In this document: piece by piece, positions 36,631 to 49,100 of the stretch
Layout of the letters: every line of letters begins with the position of its first letter
Position numbering within the stretch: the first letter of the stretch is position 1
NCBI GenBank assembly: GCA_963969395.1
Contig: OZ017795.1
Location: 992,001 to 1,056,000 of the forward strand
Direction of reading: 5' to 3'
Length of the DNA stretch: 64,000 nt
Source of the DNA: Pseudoscleropodium purum
Lineage: Eukaryota; Streptophyta; Bryopsida; Hypnales; Brachytheciaceae
The notes under the pieces: generated by a model
The model's database searches: none
Told to the model about the DNA's origin: nothing
The model's input: the letters and a program-made list of their open reading frames with translations, nothing else
Program-made: the position numbers and the translations under genes

Positions 36631-36852
36631 CACTACGAGAGAAAGGGGTGTTTTAAGTGAGTTTTTAAATATAGTTTTAGACATAAGATTTTAAGTAATG
36701 ATCTTTTAGGAGATTTTTAGCAAAAATTTACTAAAAATACATGTACTTTTAGTAAATTTTTGCTAAAAATCTCCTTAAAGGTCATTACTTAAAATCTTAT
36801 GTCTAAAACTATACTTAAAAACTCACTTAAAACACCCTTTTTTCTTATAGTA
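36631..36852. mobile_element. CACTA-type foldback MITE (222 bp)
   Basis: It begins CACTACGAGAGAAAGGGG and ends with the diverged complement CTTATAGTA. Almost the whole element is a single inverted repeat: arms of about 105 bp pair around a roughly 10-base centre at ATACATGTAC. Flanks carry the 3-bp duplication CCT expected for CACTA elements. Transcription would give a long, nearly perfect hairpin. Confidence 0.85.
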
Positions 36853-37062
36853 CCTATTGCTAGTTGCTTCTTTTTGCTTTCTTGCTCATTTCTCCTACTC
36901 CTAGTTTGCAACACTATTTTGTTATGAAAGGGTTTCTTTTTTTCTCCCTCTTTCCTATTTTTCCCACATTTACTTCAAAACTCAAAACTAGACTGTCTTT
37001 CTTTTGTTTTTGTTACACTAAAATTGAGAGCCTCCAAAACCTTTTAGTTTGGTAGCTTGAAA

Positions 37063-37450
37063 AACCACCAATATACAGCCCTGAAAGAATCTCTAATAAA
37101 CAACCCTAAAGATTCTTAGTATGTACATCTATAGACCTCTAGTATACAACCCAAGAGACCTCCAATATACAACCCAAGGTATCCAGTAGTAAGGTAGCCT
37201 AAGAGAACCCCTCAGTACGTAGCCCAAGATACCTTACAATAAAGCAGCTCGAGAGAACCTCCTCGTATGCAACCCATGATATCCGGCAATAAGGCAATCC
37301 TTCAATACACAACCCGAGATATTCGCCAATAAGCAAACCTAGAGATACCCCTCAATAAGCAGCCTGAGAGAATCTCCCTAGTTATTGAACCTAGAGGATC
37401 CTCAATATGCAACCCGAGAGACCTATAGTAAGCAAATCCAAAGACCCCCT
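37063..37450. repeat. Degenerate minisatellite, unit about 24-27 bp
   Basis: Roughly a dozen variants of AATATACAACCCAAGAGACC follow one another (AATATGCAACCCGAGAGACC, AATACACAACCCGAGATATT, AATAAGCAGCCTGAGAGAAT and so on), often with CCTC before the next unit. Read on the minus strand, part of it stays open and gives a repeating YWR/GLLGxxL-like peptide, probably a by-product of the unit length. Confidence 0.75.
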
Positions 37451-37636
37451 TATGAGACAGCTCCAATTTGAATTTATGTTCCTTTAGGGTCAATTTCCCT
37501 TGGATTTGTGAGCCTCTTTATCTAAATTTTGATCAACTTAAGATACAAAAAAAATAAAAGGACTTCCTTGGTTCAACCTTCCAACCTTTTTACGAGAGGC
37601 ATTATTTTGACGAGATTTCGAAGGACTTTTGATACA

Positions 37637-37798
37637 TCTAAACTTTGAAGGCCAAAGCTTTGCTATGGGGCGAATTTTTTTGTAAATTCCTCCAAATTCT
37701 AAAACTTGAGAGCCAAAGCTTCACCGTTGGGTAGGAAACTTTGTAAACTCCTATCCAATTCTAAAACTTAAAGTCAAAGCTTCACTATTACATGGAAA
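37637..37798. repeat. Tandem repeat, unit about 62 bp (2.6 copies)
   Basis: Three successive blocks start TCTAAA(A)CTT, continue with a GCCAAAGCTT(T/C)-like word and end with AAACTCCT.CCAAT-type sequence. The third is truncated. Confidence 0.65.
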
Positions 37799-39894
37799 TC
37801 ACTAACTTAGACAACATCAAGGCAAGTCAATTTCAATACCTAAGAAGCTTTCAAATGTATTTTCAAACACTAGAGGTCTTAGTGAAATCGCCAAGGTATA
37901 GAGGGGGCATTCTCTAGGGTTAGTAATAAGGTCTCAAAAACTCGACAAAAATCCAACAAAAGGACTCAAAAACACATGAAATCAAGACAAACTTTGAAAG
38001 GACCCTAATGTCCTTCAAGAAAGCTTGGAAAATAGCAACAATGAAGCTAAATGCTTCAAAAAACCACTAATTTGGCAACATTAGCATTCAATGGTCAAAT
38101 GTCCAATTAAATGAATCAAAATTGTCTAAGGCGGTTCAAAAATGAACCTAAGGGGTGATTTGAGAGAAAAATGAGAGCCCTTAAATACTCTTCTAAGTAC
38201 CTCACCCCTTCAATTCCTACAAGATAATCTTATCATCTAAGATTTTCATCCTGATCCTAAAAAATTTAACTTTCTATATTGGTTATATTTTCTAACTTTT
38301 GGAAAAATGCTCCAAAGTGAAAAATAGATTGGGCCAATAACTTCAGAAGGTTCTTTCCAACTAACAAGACCTCCTACCTCCTTTTCCTATCTCAAAGAAA
38401 CAAAGAATCCTAGCGGTGATTAAAAACTCAAAACGGGTTAAAATCCAAGTTTCGGAGTTTATTTTTTCAACCAAAATAACTAGTTTAGGCTCTAATTAGG
38501 TCCAAAGGAGTAAAAAAGACCCTAAGTTTGTTTTATTCTGACCTCTTATGCTCCCGATATACTAGTCAATTTTACATTTGATTTTCAATTTTGCTAGTTT
38601 TGGAGGATGTCGTTAATTTTAGCACCTCCCGCTATCAGAATATCACAAAACTTGTTGGGTGCTTAATGAACATAAAAAAAGTTAAACTAATTTTTAGTAA
38701 GATTTTACCACATTCAAGGTAATTTTTATGAATTTACCATATTGATTTTTGGCTATTAACTATTTGGAAAAAGGTCTTTGGATGATTATAGAAAAATTTA
38801 GGGGAACCTCTCGTGGAGTCCTTCAAGAGATGTGCAAGTTTACATTCTTACCTTACACATGTAGAAAGAGAGTACAAATCCCCTTTAACTTCTAATGAAC
38901 ATAGAATTTTCAACAAAAAAAATTCTTAGCAAAGCAATTGTGCCATTGGACTCTTGGCATGAATTACCCTCCAAATCATTGTACTTATATTGTAGATTCT
39001 TTAACTTGCTTCATTTTGAGTTTCTCCACTTATAGGCTCATAATTAGAATTTCTATTATTTTGCCTATAGAATAGAGAAACTAAAACCTATCATGATAAA
39101 TCTACTCTAGAATTTTTACAACATTCCCTCAAAACACTTTTAGCCAATTTGAGCCTCATTGCACAAATAGGTGTAGATAATTGGGCAATTTCTTCTAATA
39201 TACTTATTATTTACAATATGTGTGTTTCTATCCTATTTACATGTGGGTTTGAGGTGTTTTTAGGAAAAATTAGGTATAAAATGACCATGGATTATATTGG
39301 TAAGTGCAACATTGATCCTAGTCTAACACACTCTTAAGATCTTCTAACACCTAAAACTACACTCAAAACATATAAGAAATTCAAAAAATAAATTATAAGT
39401 CCTAAGTGACAAAATTGGGACTCACATAGCAACGGGACCAAGATGTCAAACCAAAGTGTTGTGTCTATTCCACTAGAAGGAGTAGGATTGTCTTCCTAAA
39501 GGACCCAGACAAACAGATAGTGCAACAGAAAGATGTCACACAATGTCTAATAGACCCTTCTCGATATCTTATAGAATAAATTTTAATTTTATAAATATCA
39601 AAATTATCCTTTAATTACAATTTTGACATATTAAACTAATTAAAGTCTTACTTTAGTGAAATGACTTAAATTCATGAATACATATTACATTCTAAATTTA
39701 GATTCATAATTATAGTAGGATTTTACATTGTTTCAACTATTGAAAATGGCCTTATTGGATGAGGTTGTCATTCATACTCAACATTTGTCTAGTATAACAT
39801 ATGACATCAGATGTCCAACACATCACTAAATCATGGAAATATGCTTGATAAGACAACTATGAGAAGGAGCTTCTGGTTTTTTAGATTTTCTCCA
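37799..39894. other. Intergenic DNA
   Basis: No gene, inverted repeat or array recognised; AT-rich with scattered short open frames. Confidence 0.5.
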
Positions 39895-40024
39895 ATCTAA
39901 ATTGATGGATTTTTCTAAACATCTAATGTAACAAGCCATGTTTTTATGTCAACAATTACATCCATCGTAACATAAAAACATGGCTTGTTACATTAGGTGT
40001 CTAAATAAATCCGTCAACTTAGAT
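39895..40024. repeat. Foldback hairpin (130 bp) with perfect 27-bp stem
   Basis: Arms 39895-39949 and 39970-40024 pair over about 55 bp; the loop-proximal 27 bp (CTAATGTAACAAGCCATG through TTTTTATGT) are exact. The loop is 20 bases. Size and shape are compatible with a MITE or a young microRNA-like precursor. No second copy seen in the window. Confidence 0.78.
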
Positions 40025-42244
40025 ACGAGGCTCTTTTAGTATTGGTATGAATGTTCTAGGTCCTCTTGCAAAAGTAGACACCCAAATCCACATATTGGAT
40101 AGAAAATATCAATTAGTACATATCACATGTCTATAATTTGATTTTCATTCACAATCTGGCGATTTCATCCAAGGTTTTTTTAATTTGAAATTTTTTGGCA
40201 ATTTCATCCATTTGGGGGGGGCATTTTTCTACCACTTTTTAGCTAGATTATTTTTTTCTGGTGCAATATAGCACCAAAAAGCCAAAAAAAAAGCCCTATT
40301 CATAACCTTATTCTTAAAATTACTTAGTTTGAGTTAAATTAGTCATTAACTTTACGAGGAATAAAATACATGTAAGAAATTCATATGAAGCTAACTCAAA
40401 TGTCACTCTCGTGTTGTAGAGTACACATGTTAAGAACCTATTAAAACATCCGTACTAGGCACATTGGAATGAAATTCATGACTCTTGGGATTCAACAATT
40501 TTCATCAAATACGTAATTATATGATATTGCCAATTATACATTGAAACAAATAATGTTAAGCCTAGGGGGATTACTATCAATTTTTTTGAAAATTGCATGA
40601 GTTAAAGATAGGATTCATTTAATTCAAAGAAGAAATTTTTTAAAAGATATGTAGGTTTATTATAGGTTCCATGAAATGCTACACACTCTAATATATTTAA
40701 ATTAGGCTATGTAAACCCATCATGTAGTAGGTTTTTTTTTAATAATAAGTTAGCTTTGACATATAGAAGGCATGCATTTTTTCATAGTACAGTGAATAGA
40801 GATATAGACAAATAGTATGAATGATAAATGGAGTCATTCAAGAATTTCTATGATGAAGGGTGGTTGGCTGAACTTGTGCCATAGTCATAGTAGTATACAC
40901 AATATATACATACACACACACACACATATATGTATGTGTGTATGTATATATATATATATATGTATATAAAATGAAGTGTAAACTGATATAAGACATTGAC
41001 TACAAGTGGAAGAATTTGTCACATTGCACAACTACGGAAGTTTTCATGTGTGGGTGCAATGAACAAAATTTGTCCAACTCAAAGATAGAGTTTGTAATCC
41101 ACATAACTTCAACTTTTGAAGCCATATGTATTATACACACTCATATTGAATGTGATGTTTATGGAATAGTTTGAATAGGGATTCTAAAGAATTCAATGGT
41201 AAACTTGTTATTAAAAAACAATACTTTGTCAATGACACTTGAGTTGAATTTATTGTTGTTGGTTTCATAGTATATATCCTATATATGTATATAGTAGAAG
41301 GAAGGTAAAGTTTGTGAAGAAGGGCAAGGGTAGAAAAAAATTGGACACTTAAATTTTATATGTAAAATAGTCCTAGTTAAAATGTTACATGAACAAATTT
41401 ACAAAATAATAGAATATTTCAAATATGCTCTTTGTATTTTTTTACATAAAAATATGGTCATCTTTAATACAATAATTAAAATAAATAGACCTGCATCAAA
41501 TATCCTTTTAACTCAAGTGTATACCTTAAACTATTAGGAATGATCTCACTATGTTGTCAAATAGCACACAACTTGTGCTAAATAGAATTTGAAAAGTTTT
41601 TTCAAGAAACTAATCTTGCCTACTAGAAGTATGAAATCTATACTAATCACCAATTAATTTAACTTCTATTATAAACACTATCATCCTTTATCAAACCCAA
41701 TTGTATTTTAATTCTTCTTTGTGACTAGTGATTCATTTTAATTTTCAAACTCATTCACTCAATTGCTTTATTATACACTCGATAAACATTTTTTTTAATT
41801 ATTTGAATTGTTTGGATTTATTCTACAATATACACAATTTTTTTAATTTCAAATCAAAATTTTGAATAATGAAGGAAATTTTTCATCTCCAACTAAGAAA
41901 TTTAGATTAATAAATAATAGGTTTAAACACTCTAATATTTCAAAGGTTGAAATGTTTGATGCAATTGAGGGGCCATAATAAGCATGCACACCTTTGAGCA
42001 TTTGCAACGAGGCCCTCAAAAGGTTTGCCATGATTCAAACTTGGATGACAAGTGTTTTGGGCCCAACAAATTATTATTATGGAATTCAATGGCCATTCAA
42101 ATTTGAATTTAGTGAACTTTTTCCTATCTCCTACTTGGTGATTGAATAATTGATTGTTTCCATAATACATTTGATGAATAAGAGTATGTGACAAGAATTT
42201 GAGATGACAGATGTAAACTTTTAGTGCCTTAAGTTTAGCAAGTG
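40025..42244. other. AT-rich intergenic DNA
   Basis: No gene recognised. Contains a (CA)n/(TA)n microsatellite at 40901-40970. Confidence 0.5.
40901..40970. repeat. Compound AC/TG/AT microsatellite
   Basis: Runs of ATAC, (CA)n, (TG)n and (AT)n follow one another and are partly self-complementary, so the array can also fold. Confidence 0.85.
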
Positions 42245-42440
42245 CCATTGTGGATGCCCTTTCATGTTACTAGTGTACCCTATGCTATTGCCATAGTCAA
42301 AATTAAAGATAATTCAAAAATCCATAACTTTCATCCTATAGGTTGGAACACCACGAAATGGAATCCATGCACCTTCCTTGCTAAGGGCCAAGAGACTCAT
42401 GGTCGAGGACATTTCATTGTTACAGAGCAAAAATAGCCTC
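42245..42440 (-). repeat. Dispersed repeat family, copy D
   Basis: On the minus strand: GCAAGGAAGGTGCATGGATT, GTGTTCCAACCTATAGGATG, AAGTTATGGATTTTTGAAT, TTTTGACTATGGCAATAGC and a CACTAGTA end, the same ordered landmarks as the copies at 0.2-0.8 and 25.2 kb. Single copy at this site. Confidence 0.55.
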
Positions 42441-43288
42441 ACTTCAGGTATAAATTAGGGGTAGTCATACTTTTTTAGAAGAGCAAAAATTCTTCAAGAA
42501 TGAGAAGTTGGTGAGAGAAAGACAGAGCCAATGGGTTGTTGTTGTATTTGAAGGTGTGACACTCCTTTTCAATGTGTGAAGCATCAAGAATGGAAACCAG
42601 AGAATGAGTTATATGCATGAGCCACAACAACGGTCACTTGAGGAGCCACAACGACGTTGAAGTAAAAAATGATGATGAAATTTGCAAAGCACGGGTGAAA
42701 ATGTTCATTGCAAGATCAAAGTTTATTTGTTAAATCTTCCGGATGCTCACTTCTTCAACTATGGAGGAGGAGAATGAGACCAATAGATTAACGGGGAATG
42801 AGAGCTCCACAAGATGCGGGTACCAAACGGGAAAGTGGCACATGGAACTTCTCCGTTAATTGATCCCGGAATGGAGAAGGTGTGACTACCCTTATTGAAA
42901 CAACCTACTTCCCCTCCAAAAAATCCTCTTCACTCCAGTGCCAATAAAGCAAAAGGCAGCCCAATGACGTCTCTTCGGTAGGGCGACATGGCGGTGAAAA
43001 AGGTCTCGATCCAAAGTAAAAGCTTTAAGTTAGAATAAGGGCAACTGCAACCCAAGTGCTGCAGCTGAATAACTTCAAGCCCTAACTCCCCATAAGCCCA
43101 GAGTCGCCGTCAATTAGGAAGCGGCTGAGATGATATATTGCCAAAACCTCCCATTTACAAATTCCTTTCGCAACTCGAGAAGGCGGGCTCTCGCCCTCTC
43201 TGCGTCTGCGTCTCGCAACCCTAAACACTGAACATCAATCCCCCACCAAAAACCCTGTTTGGATTTTAATTGACATAACTGATTCACC
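42441..43288 (+). promoter_or_regulatory. NOP58 upstream region with site II and telo-box motifs
   Basis: The last 400 bases become GC-richer towards the gene. TGACGTC (bZIP core) lies near 42966. AGCCCA, the complement of the site II word TGGGCT, lies in the stretch just before 43105, and a telo-box-like CAACCCTAAAC is at 43216-43226, in the probable 5'-UTR. In plants site II plus telo-box is the standard promoter pair of ribosome-biogenesis genes. Transcription start not determined. Confidence 0.5.
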
Positions 43289-46158
43289 ATGTTGGCGCTC
43301 TTTGAGACCCCTGCGGGGTTCGCCTTGTTCAAGGTTTTGAACGAAGGCAAGCTGGATGCATCAGAGGTAAGAAATGTGTCGTATTGCAGCTTCAAAATTG
43401 TAGTTTTTTCGCTTTAGAATGCGGAGGTTTTGACCATGGGATGGGTTTTGATTCTTTTTGTATGTTGCAGGAATTGTATAAGGAGTTTGAGAGCCCGGAA
43501 CTCGCCCGGAAGGTATGCGTCGTGGCGCTGTTGTTTTTGTAATGAAGCTCATCATTGGAATTGGGCAGTTTGTGGGATGGGGTTTAGGGTTTAGGGTTTA
43601 GTTTCATTGCTGATTGGGTGTGTTGGTTTTTTCTCAGATGGTCAAGTTGAAAGCTTTTGACAAGTTTGAGAACACGACCGATGCTCTTAACGCGGCGTCG
43701 CACCTTGTGGACAGCAAGCTGCCCAAAGGTCTTCGCAAGTTTCTCAAGGCTGAATGTCAGGGCGAGACTTTGGCTATTGCTGATTCCAAGCTTGGAAAGG
43801 CTATCAGTGACAAACTGGTGAGTGGAAACCCTAAACCCTAGGTTTCTTGACCATAACTCTTTATGGCGCCGGAAAGGTTGCACTTTTAAACCTGATTAGC
43901 TTAGTACGATGTTTTATGAGAAAGACGTGCACCTATGACGAGCGCTCTAAACGTTGCGCTCTTGATGATCACATTCTCTTTCTGTGGATTGGTTAGGTGT
44001 TCTAGAGAGAGACTACTGTAGCACGTGTGCGTACTGCCGAGGTTGCGCTTATGAAATTCATTCTCTCGGCGGAACACGAAGGTGTTTTAGAGAGAGACTA
44101 GCATTTTGAAGAGTAAGACCCTATCAAAGAGATGATTTATGCGAACATGTGTGAACAGGAAATTAACTGTGTGAACAATGCGGCCGTGTCGGAGCTTATG
44201 AGGGGATTGAGGTCGCAGTTGTCAGAGCTTATTTCAGGGCTAGCTGGTCATGACATGGCACCCATGAGTCTCGGACTCTCTCACAGCTTATCACGATACA
44301 AACTCAAATTCAGTCCTGACAAGGTGGACACTATGATTGTGCAAGCGATTGGGCTTTTGGATGACTTGGATAAGGAGCTTAATACTTATGCTATGAGGGT
44401 GCGTGAATGGTACGGTTGGCACTTTCCCGAGCTTGCAAAAATTGTTCAGGATAATGTCCAATTTGCTAAAACAGTGAAGCTGATGGGCAGCCGGACAAAT
44501 GCTGCTGACCTCGACTTCTCTGGGGTGAGTAAATTTCACTGACCATTGAAGTCTTCTGAAGTGCATACAACCGTCTCGTAAATTATTCACATTTTCATGG
44601 CAATGATGATTGAATTTCTGCACGGAGATAACATTTCAGGATCATTTCTTGCTATTTCTCGTCAAAAGACGTATCGTAAGCTTACTCGATGTTTGGATCT
44701 TACCAGATATTGCAAGAGGAGGTGGAAGCCGAAATGAAGGAAGCGGCTGTTATTTCCATGGGTACAGAAGTTAGTGACCATGATATGTTGAACATCAAGT
44801 CCCTGTGCGATCAGGTCATTGCACTTTCAGAGTACAGAGGCCAGCTGTTTGACTATTTGAGGAGCCGTATGAATGCAATTGCACCGAATCTTACAATTAT
44901 GGTTGGAGAATTGGTGGGTGCACGGCTTATTGCTCACGCTGGAAGTCTCATTAACTTAGCGAAACATCCCGCTAGTACCGTTCAAATTTTGGGTGCTGAA
45001 AAGGTGCTTGAAAATCTCTCATCCCGTTGTTTCTTTGATTCTTTTCTGTGTCAGTTTCGTCTAACATGGATGCTCATTAATTTGGATGTGGCCGCAGTGG
45101 GCGAGTCATATTGCTGATCCTCTTCTGAATCCCCGCAGGCACTTTTCAGGGCATTGAAGACAAAGCATGAGACCCCCAAGTATGGACTTATTTATCATGC
45201 TTCATTGATAGGGCAAGCTGCACCCAAATTTAAGGGGAAGATTTCTCGAGTTCTTGCAGCTAAATCAGCACTGTCAATCCGTATGGATGCCTTAGGAGAG
45301 GGTTCTGAAGCCAGCATTGGTATTGAGAGTCGTGCTAAGGTTTGTGCCTCAGTGGTTTTGTACTATGCTTTCTTGCTGATTCCATTTAGTTGCTCCTTCT
45401 ACTGTTAGTTTAAACATATGACTGAAGCACTTGTTGAGTGCCTCAACCTCTCGCATCTTTGTCCATCTAGCACTTAAATCATGTCCATTTGGTTGCTCAC
45501 ATCAGGTCGAAGCAAGGTTAAGGCAACTGGAGGGTAGGGCCCTAGGCAAAACTGTTGTTACGCCCGGTTCCAAGGGCAAGGCAAATATCCAGGCCTATGA
45601 CAAGGACAGGAAATCTGGAACTCCAGGGTTACTTTCTGCTGCCAAGGTAAAGTGACACGACATTCTCATTTGCTACGTTGTATCTATCAAAATATGGAGT
45701 AGCAGTTGACATGTTGCTATTTACCTTTGAAACATGCACCCTTCACTAATTTTGTTATGAATTTTCAGGTCTACAACACAGCTGCAGATGTTACTATGGA
45801 TGTAACTCCCTCCATTGAGGCTGCGCCTTCAACTGATGCTACTCCTGAGAAGAAGAAGAAGAAAAAGAAGTTGAAGGAAGCACCTGAAGTCTCAGAGCCA
45901 GTTGTTGCTGTAGCAACCATTGAAGCTACTCCCCCGGCAAAGAAGAAGAAGAAATCCAAGGAAGCTGCCACTCCTGAGGCTACTGTTACAGTGGCCGTTG
46001 CTGTAACCCCCGAGGTTACGAAGTCAGGAAAGAAGAAGAGGAAAGCTGAGACCGAGGCCGTCGTGGAGGCTGCAGTGGAAGCTGCGGTGGGAGCAGTGAA
46101 TGGAGTTACAACAGAAAAGAAGAAGAAAAAGAAGAAAAGCAAAGAAGGGTCCGCATAA
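43289..46158 (+). CDS. NOP58: Nucleolar protein NOP58 (box C/D snoRNP core)
   Basis: Eight coding exons: 43289-43366, 43471-43512, 43638-43817, 44159-44524, 44707-45003, 45139-45339, 45506-45646, 45769-46158; 564 residues, every intron GT-AG and phase 0. NOP58 pairs with NOP56 to scaffold fibrillarin on box C/D snoRNAs for rRNA 2'-O-methylation in the nucleolus. Seen in order: the NOP5NT start ([18 protein letters not shown]), [38 protein letters not shown] with [14 protein letters not shown], and the Nop domain ([40 protein letters not shown]). The acidic-poor Lys-rich tail has three KKKKKK..KE blocks from exon 8. The tail and LEGR..AYDKD linker match NOP58 rather than NOP56. Length is normal for plants. 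Confidence 0.97.
43581..43601. promoter_or_regulatory. Telo-box repeat in NOP58 intron 2
   Basis: Three consecutive GGTTTAG units. A second cluster in the opposite sense (AAACCCTAAACCCTAG) is at 43826-43841 in intron 3. Intronic telo-boxes near the start codon are common in plant ribosome-biogenesis genes. Confidence 0.65.
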
Positions 46159-49100
46159 ACGTTAGCATTATAGTAGTCATAGGGGTTGTACAACTTGGAG
46201 CGAAAATTGATGCTGGTGGGCCAAATTCTAACTCCCCAATATGAATTGCATATCATGAGCAAATGAGCACTGGTTGCTTGTAAGGGTCTCAAGTTTTGAG
46301 GTTTGGATCTCAGAGAATAAGTTGGAAGACTATCTGAGACATCAAGAGTGATCTCACCCTAGGTGTTGGATTTTCGGCTATGCCTGGACTCCTGGAGTCT
46401 GTTGCAGACGACAGCTCAGGTGACCTGTCACTTTGTACAAGTTTTGGACTATTTATCAGGGTTGAGTTGTTTTTCGCTCCTTCAATTTCTTGCAATGAAA
46501 ACCACCTACCCTGTGTTCTGATGACCTAAGCTTTCAAAACTCGTCTTTGAATTCTCAGTATGACGTTGTGACGTTGTGTGGTGTTGTCTAACCTAAATTG
46601 TCCGTAATGACCTAATAGTGGGCGTCAAAATTAAGTTTAGAACGAGATGCTCCAAACCTAGTTTTTTTATGGGAATTAACTTTGTGGCAAGTGGCAAGGA
46701 ATATGTTGGAAAAGTCCTAGTTATTCTCAAAATCTCTTTTTGGTGGTGGCAATCAGATTTTGACAATGTTGCCACCAATAAGAGGAAGTGGAGAAAATAG
46801 TGTACTATTGCATCAGTATTGCATCAGCATTAGCTTGTCCCTTGGGTTGAGTTAAAAAAACATTGTAGGGAATGGTTTTTATTGTAGTAGGATTGTCCTG
46901 CATGTCAAAATATTCTTTTCGATGACTCATCCACATTGCTTGGAGTGCTACATTGCCAACATGGACTTTGTTGGTACAACAATGGGGCACATGGCTAGTA
47001 CCATATTGGATTGGTATGAGTGCATTCAATGTCAACATGGCATGTACTAAGGTAGTTGTATCTAATTTCAACTACTCTCTAGAATTGTTTAGTCTAAATT
47101 TTTGTGCAAAATGTATTTTTAACATTCATAAGAGTCTATGTTTGGTTTTAGGAACATCTATTTTTGGTACTTTGAAAATTTGTGGTTAATTCATTCGGGA
47201 TCCAAAAAATGTATTCTAAGAGATTCTAGAATCCCCTTTTGACTTTTGGCAAGATCCTACCAAAAAAATTTCATTATAATGAAGAGAATCATGTTGAGCT
47301 ACTTATTTGTGTGATTTTAGGTGAAATTACCTTATATGTCTTCTCATGTTTCTAATTGGTCCACACTTTTTTTATAGCAACCCTAATGATGATTATAGAA
47401 ATGGTTTTGCATGCATTTACAAATACCAAAAAAATAATTTCAAGGCCTATGGAATCAAGCATCTAGAAATCGTCCTCAATTTTGCTCTAATGCTTGACAT
47501 TTATTATAGTAAAAAGAACTTGATGATCCTTGTTGTTGCATATCACTAACGTTGCAACATGAACAAATACAAGCAAATGGAAAAGTTGTGGAGTGGGCAA
47601 TGCAAAGTGTATATGTGACCTAAAACAATCCTAAATTCCACATAAACATTGTGTATTTTTGCAAATGAAAACTATCTAGTATTGTATTTAACTACAATTA
47701 GGTAAAAAAAATAAAAAAATTGGTATCAATTAATTAGATACATCCTAAGTCCATTTGATTGAACCAATGCTTCAAACCCCCTATCAACTGCATAAATTTT
47801 CTCCAAATCAATGGCATATGGAAAACAAATAAAGGACAATGCAACCAAACAAACATCTCCAATCTTGATCCCAAGGATATTTTTCATACTAATGAAAATA
47901 GCTACTTCTTTTTAAAATCTGCTTGCCAACTCTTCATACACACGATTGTGTATATAATTGAATCAAACCTACCAAAAAATAATCAATTTATTCAATGTAT
48001 TTCAATTTTAATTATATAATTTTTTTTTCAAATGTATAATGACTAAAAATTTATAGAGGAAAAAATAGGTACAACATCATTTTATAATGAACAATCACAA
48101 TTCATATAATGTAAAATATTCAATTGCAAATTTCTCTAAGAGTCAAAATAAAGAATAGAATGTAATCTTACAATTTGAATGTCTTTGGGATAAATGCCAT
48201 CTATAATACTCAACTTATAGCGACCTTCAATCTCTCTACAAAGAATAGTAATTGCCACTACAATGATTGATGTTCTATACTTCTCATCCATACAAATTGC
48301 AAAAGACTTAATCACATCCATGGCCAAAAGTACTGTGCAAAAGGAAGAGGAAACTTTTGGATGTTTATAACCAAAGTTGATGAACCTTCACCACAAAATT
48401 CAATGACTCACCCTTCTCAAAATCTCTATATTTTTCTTTTTCACTAAAATTTTGAAGTTTCACATTCTTATTGACAACAAACTTTTGATAGTAAGTATAG
48501 ACAAGATAACCTTAAACAATCACTATGATTGTACAAAAGCCTTGCACATTTGTAACATCGTTATGTAAAAATGAAAACTTTAATTTCTCTCTATTGTTGA
48601 TGTTTCCATATCTACTAACTATGTGACAATCAAATACACAATCTCACATAGTTGAAGTTGTTGCCATGATTGTATGTTAAATCATCAATTACCATTAGAA
48701 GGTTGCTCTTGTGTCCTTACAAAAATCCAAAATGCAAATGGAAAGAAAGAGGAAATAAACAAGGCATGATTCTATTCTACTAGAGATTCAAATTAAATCC
48801 TTCAAGAAAACTATTTATTAAAGAAGACAAAATAAAAAATATATAGAAAAAATTGTAGCATATATGCATGGTAAAGCAATGCGATTTTAATATTATTCCC
48901 TATGAATCCTTTATAAAATATCTTCAATACTTGTAGTAGAATTCATAAACTTTGTTAAGATAAGAATTTTTTTCATTTTCTAATGATGAAATTGATTTCA
49001 AAGTCAAGAATTGGGTCGTTTATTTACAAATTCAAAACAAAAAGACAAATACAAAATAACAAAAAATATTCTTTAAAATTAGATCTTTAATGATTCCTTG

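Noticed and set aside
40901..40970. Microsatellite as a structured hairpin of interest
   Set aside because: Self-complementarity is a trivial outcome of CA/TG/AT runs.
44525..44706. Possible box C/D snoRNA in NOP58 intron 4 (ATGATGA at about 44604)
   Set aside because: NOP56/NOP58 introns often host snoRNAs, so all seven introns were checked. The C-box-like word has no CTGA D box downstream in the same intron, and no terminal stem. Other introns lack a C box.
45771..46292. 173-codon minus-strand frame rich in Phe
   Set aside because: It is the antisense shadow of the Lys-rich NOP58 tail (AAG runs read as CTT/TTC).
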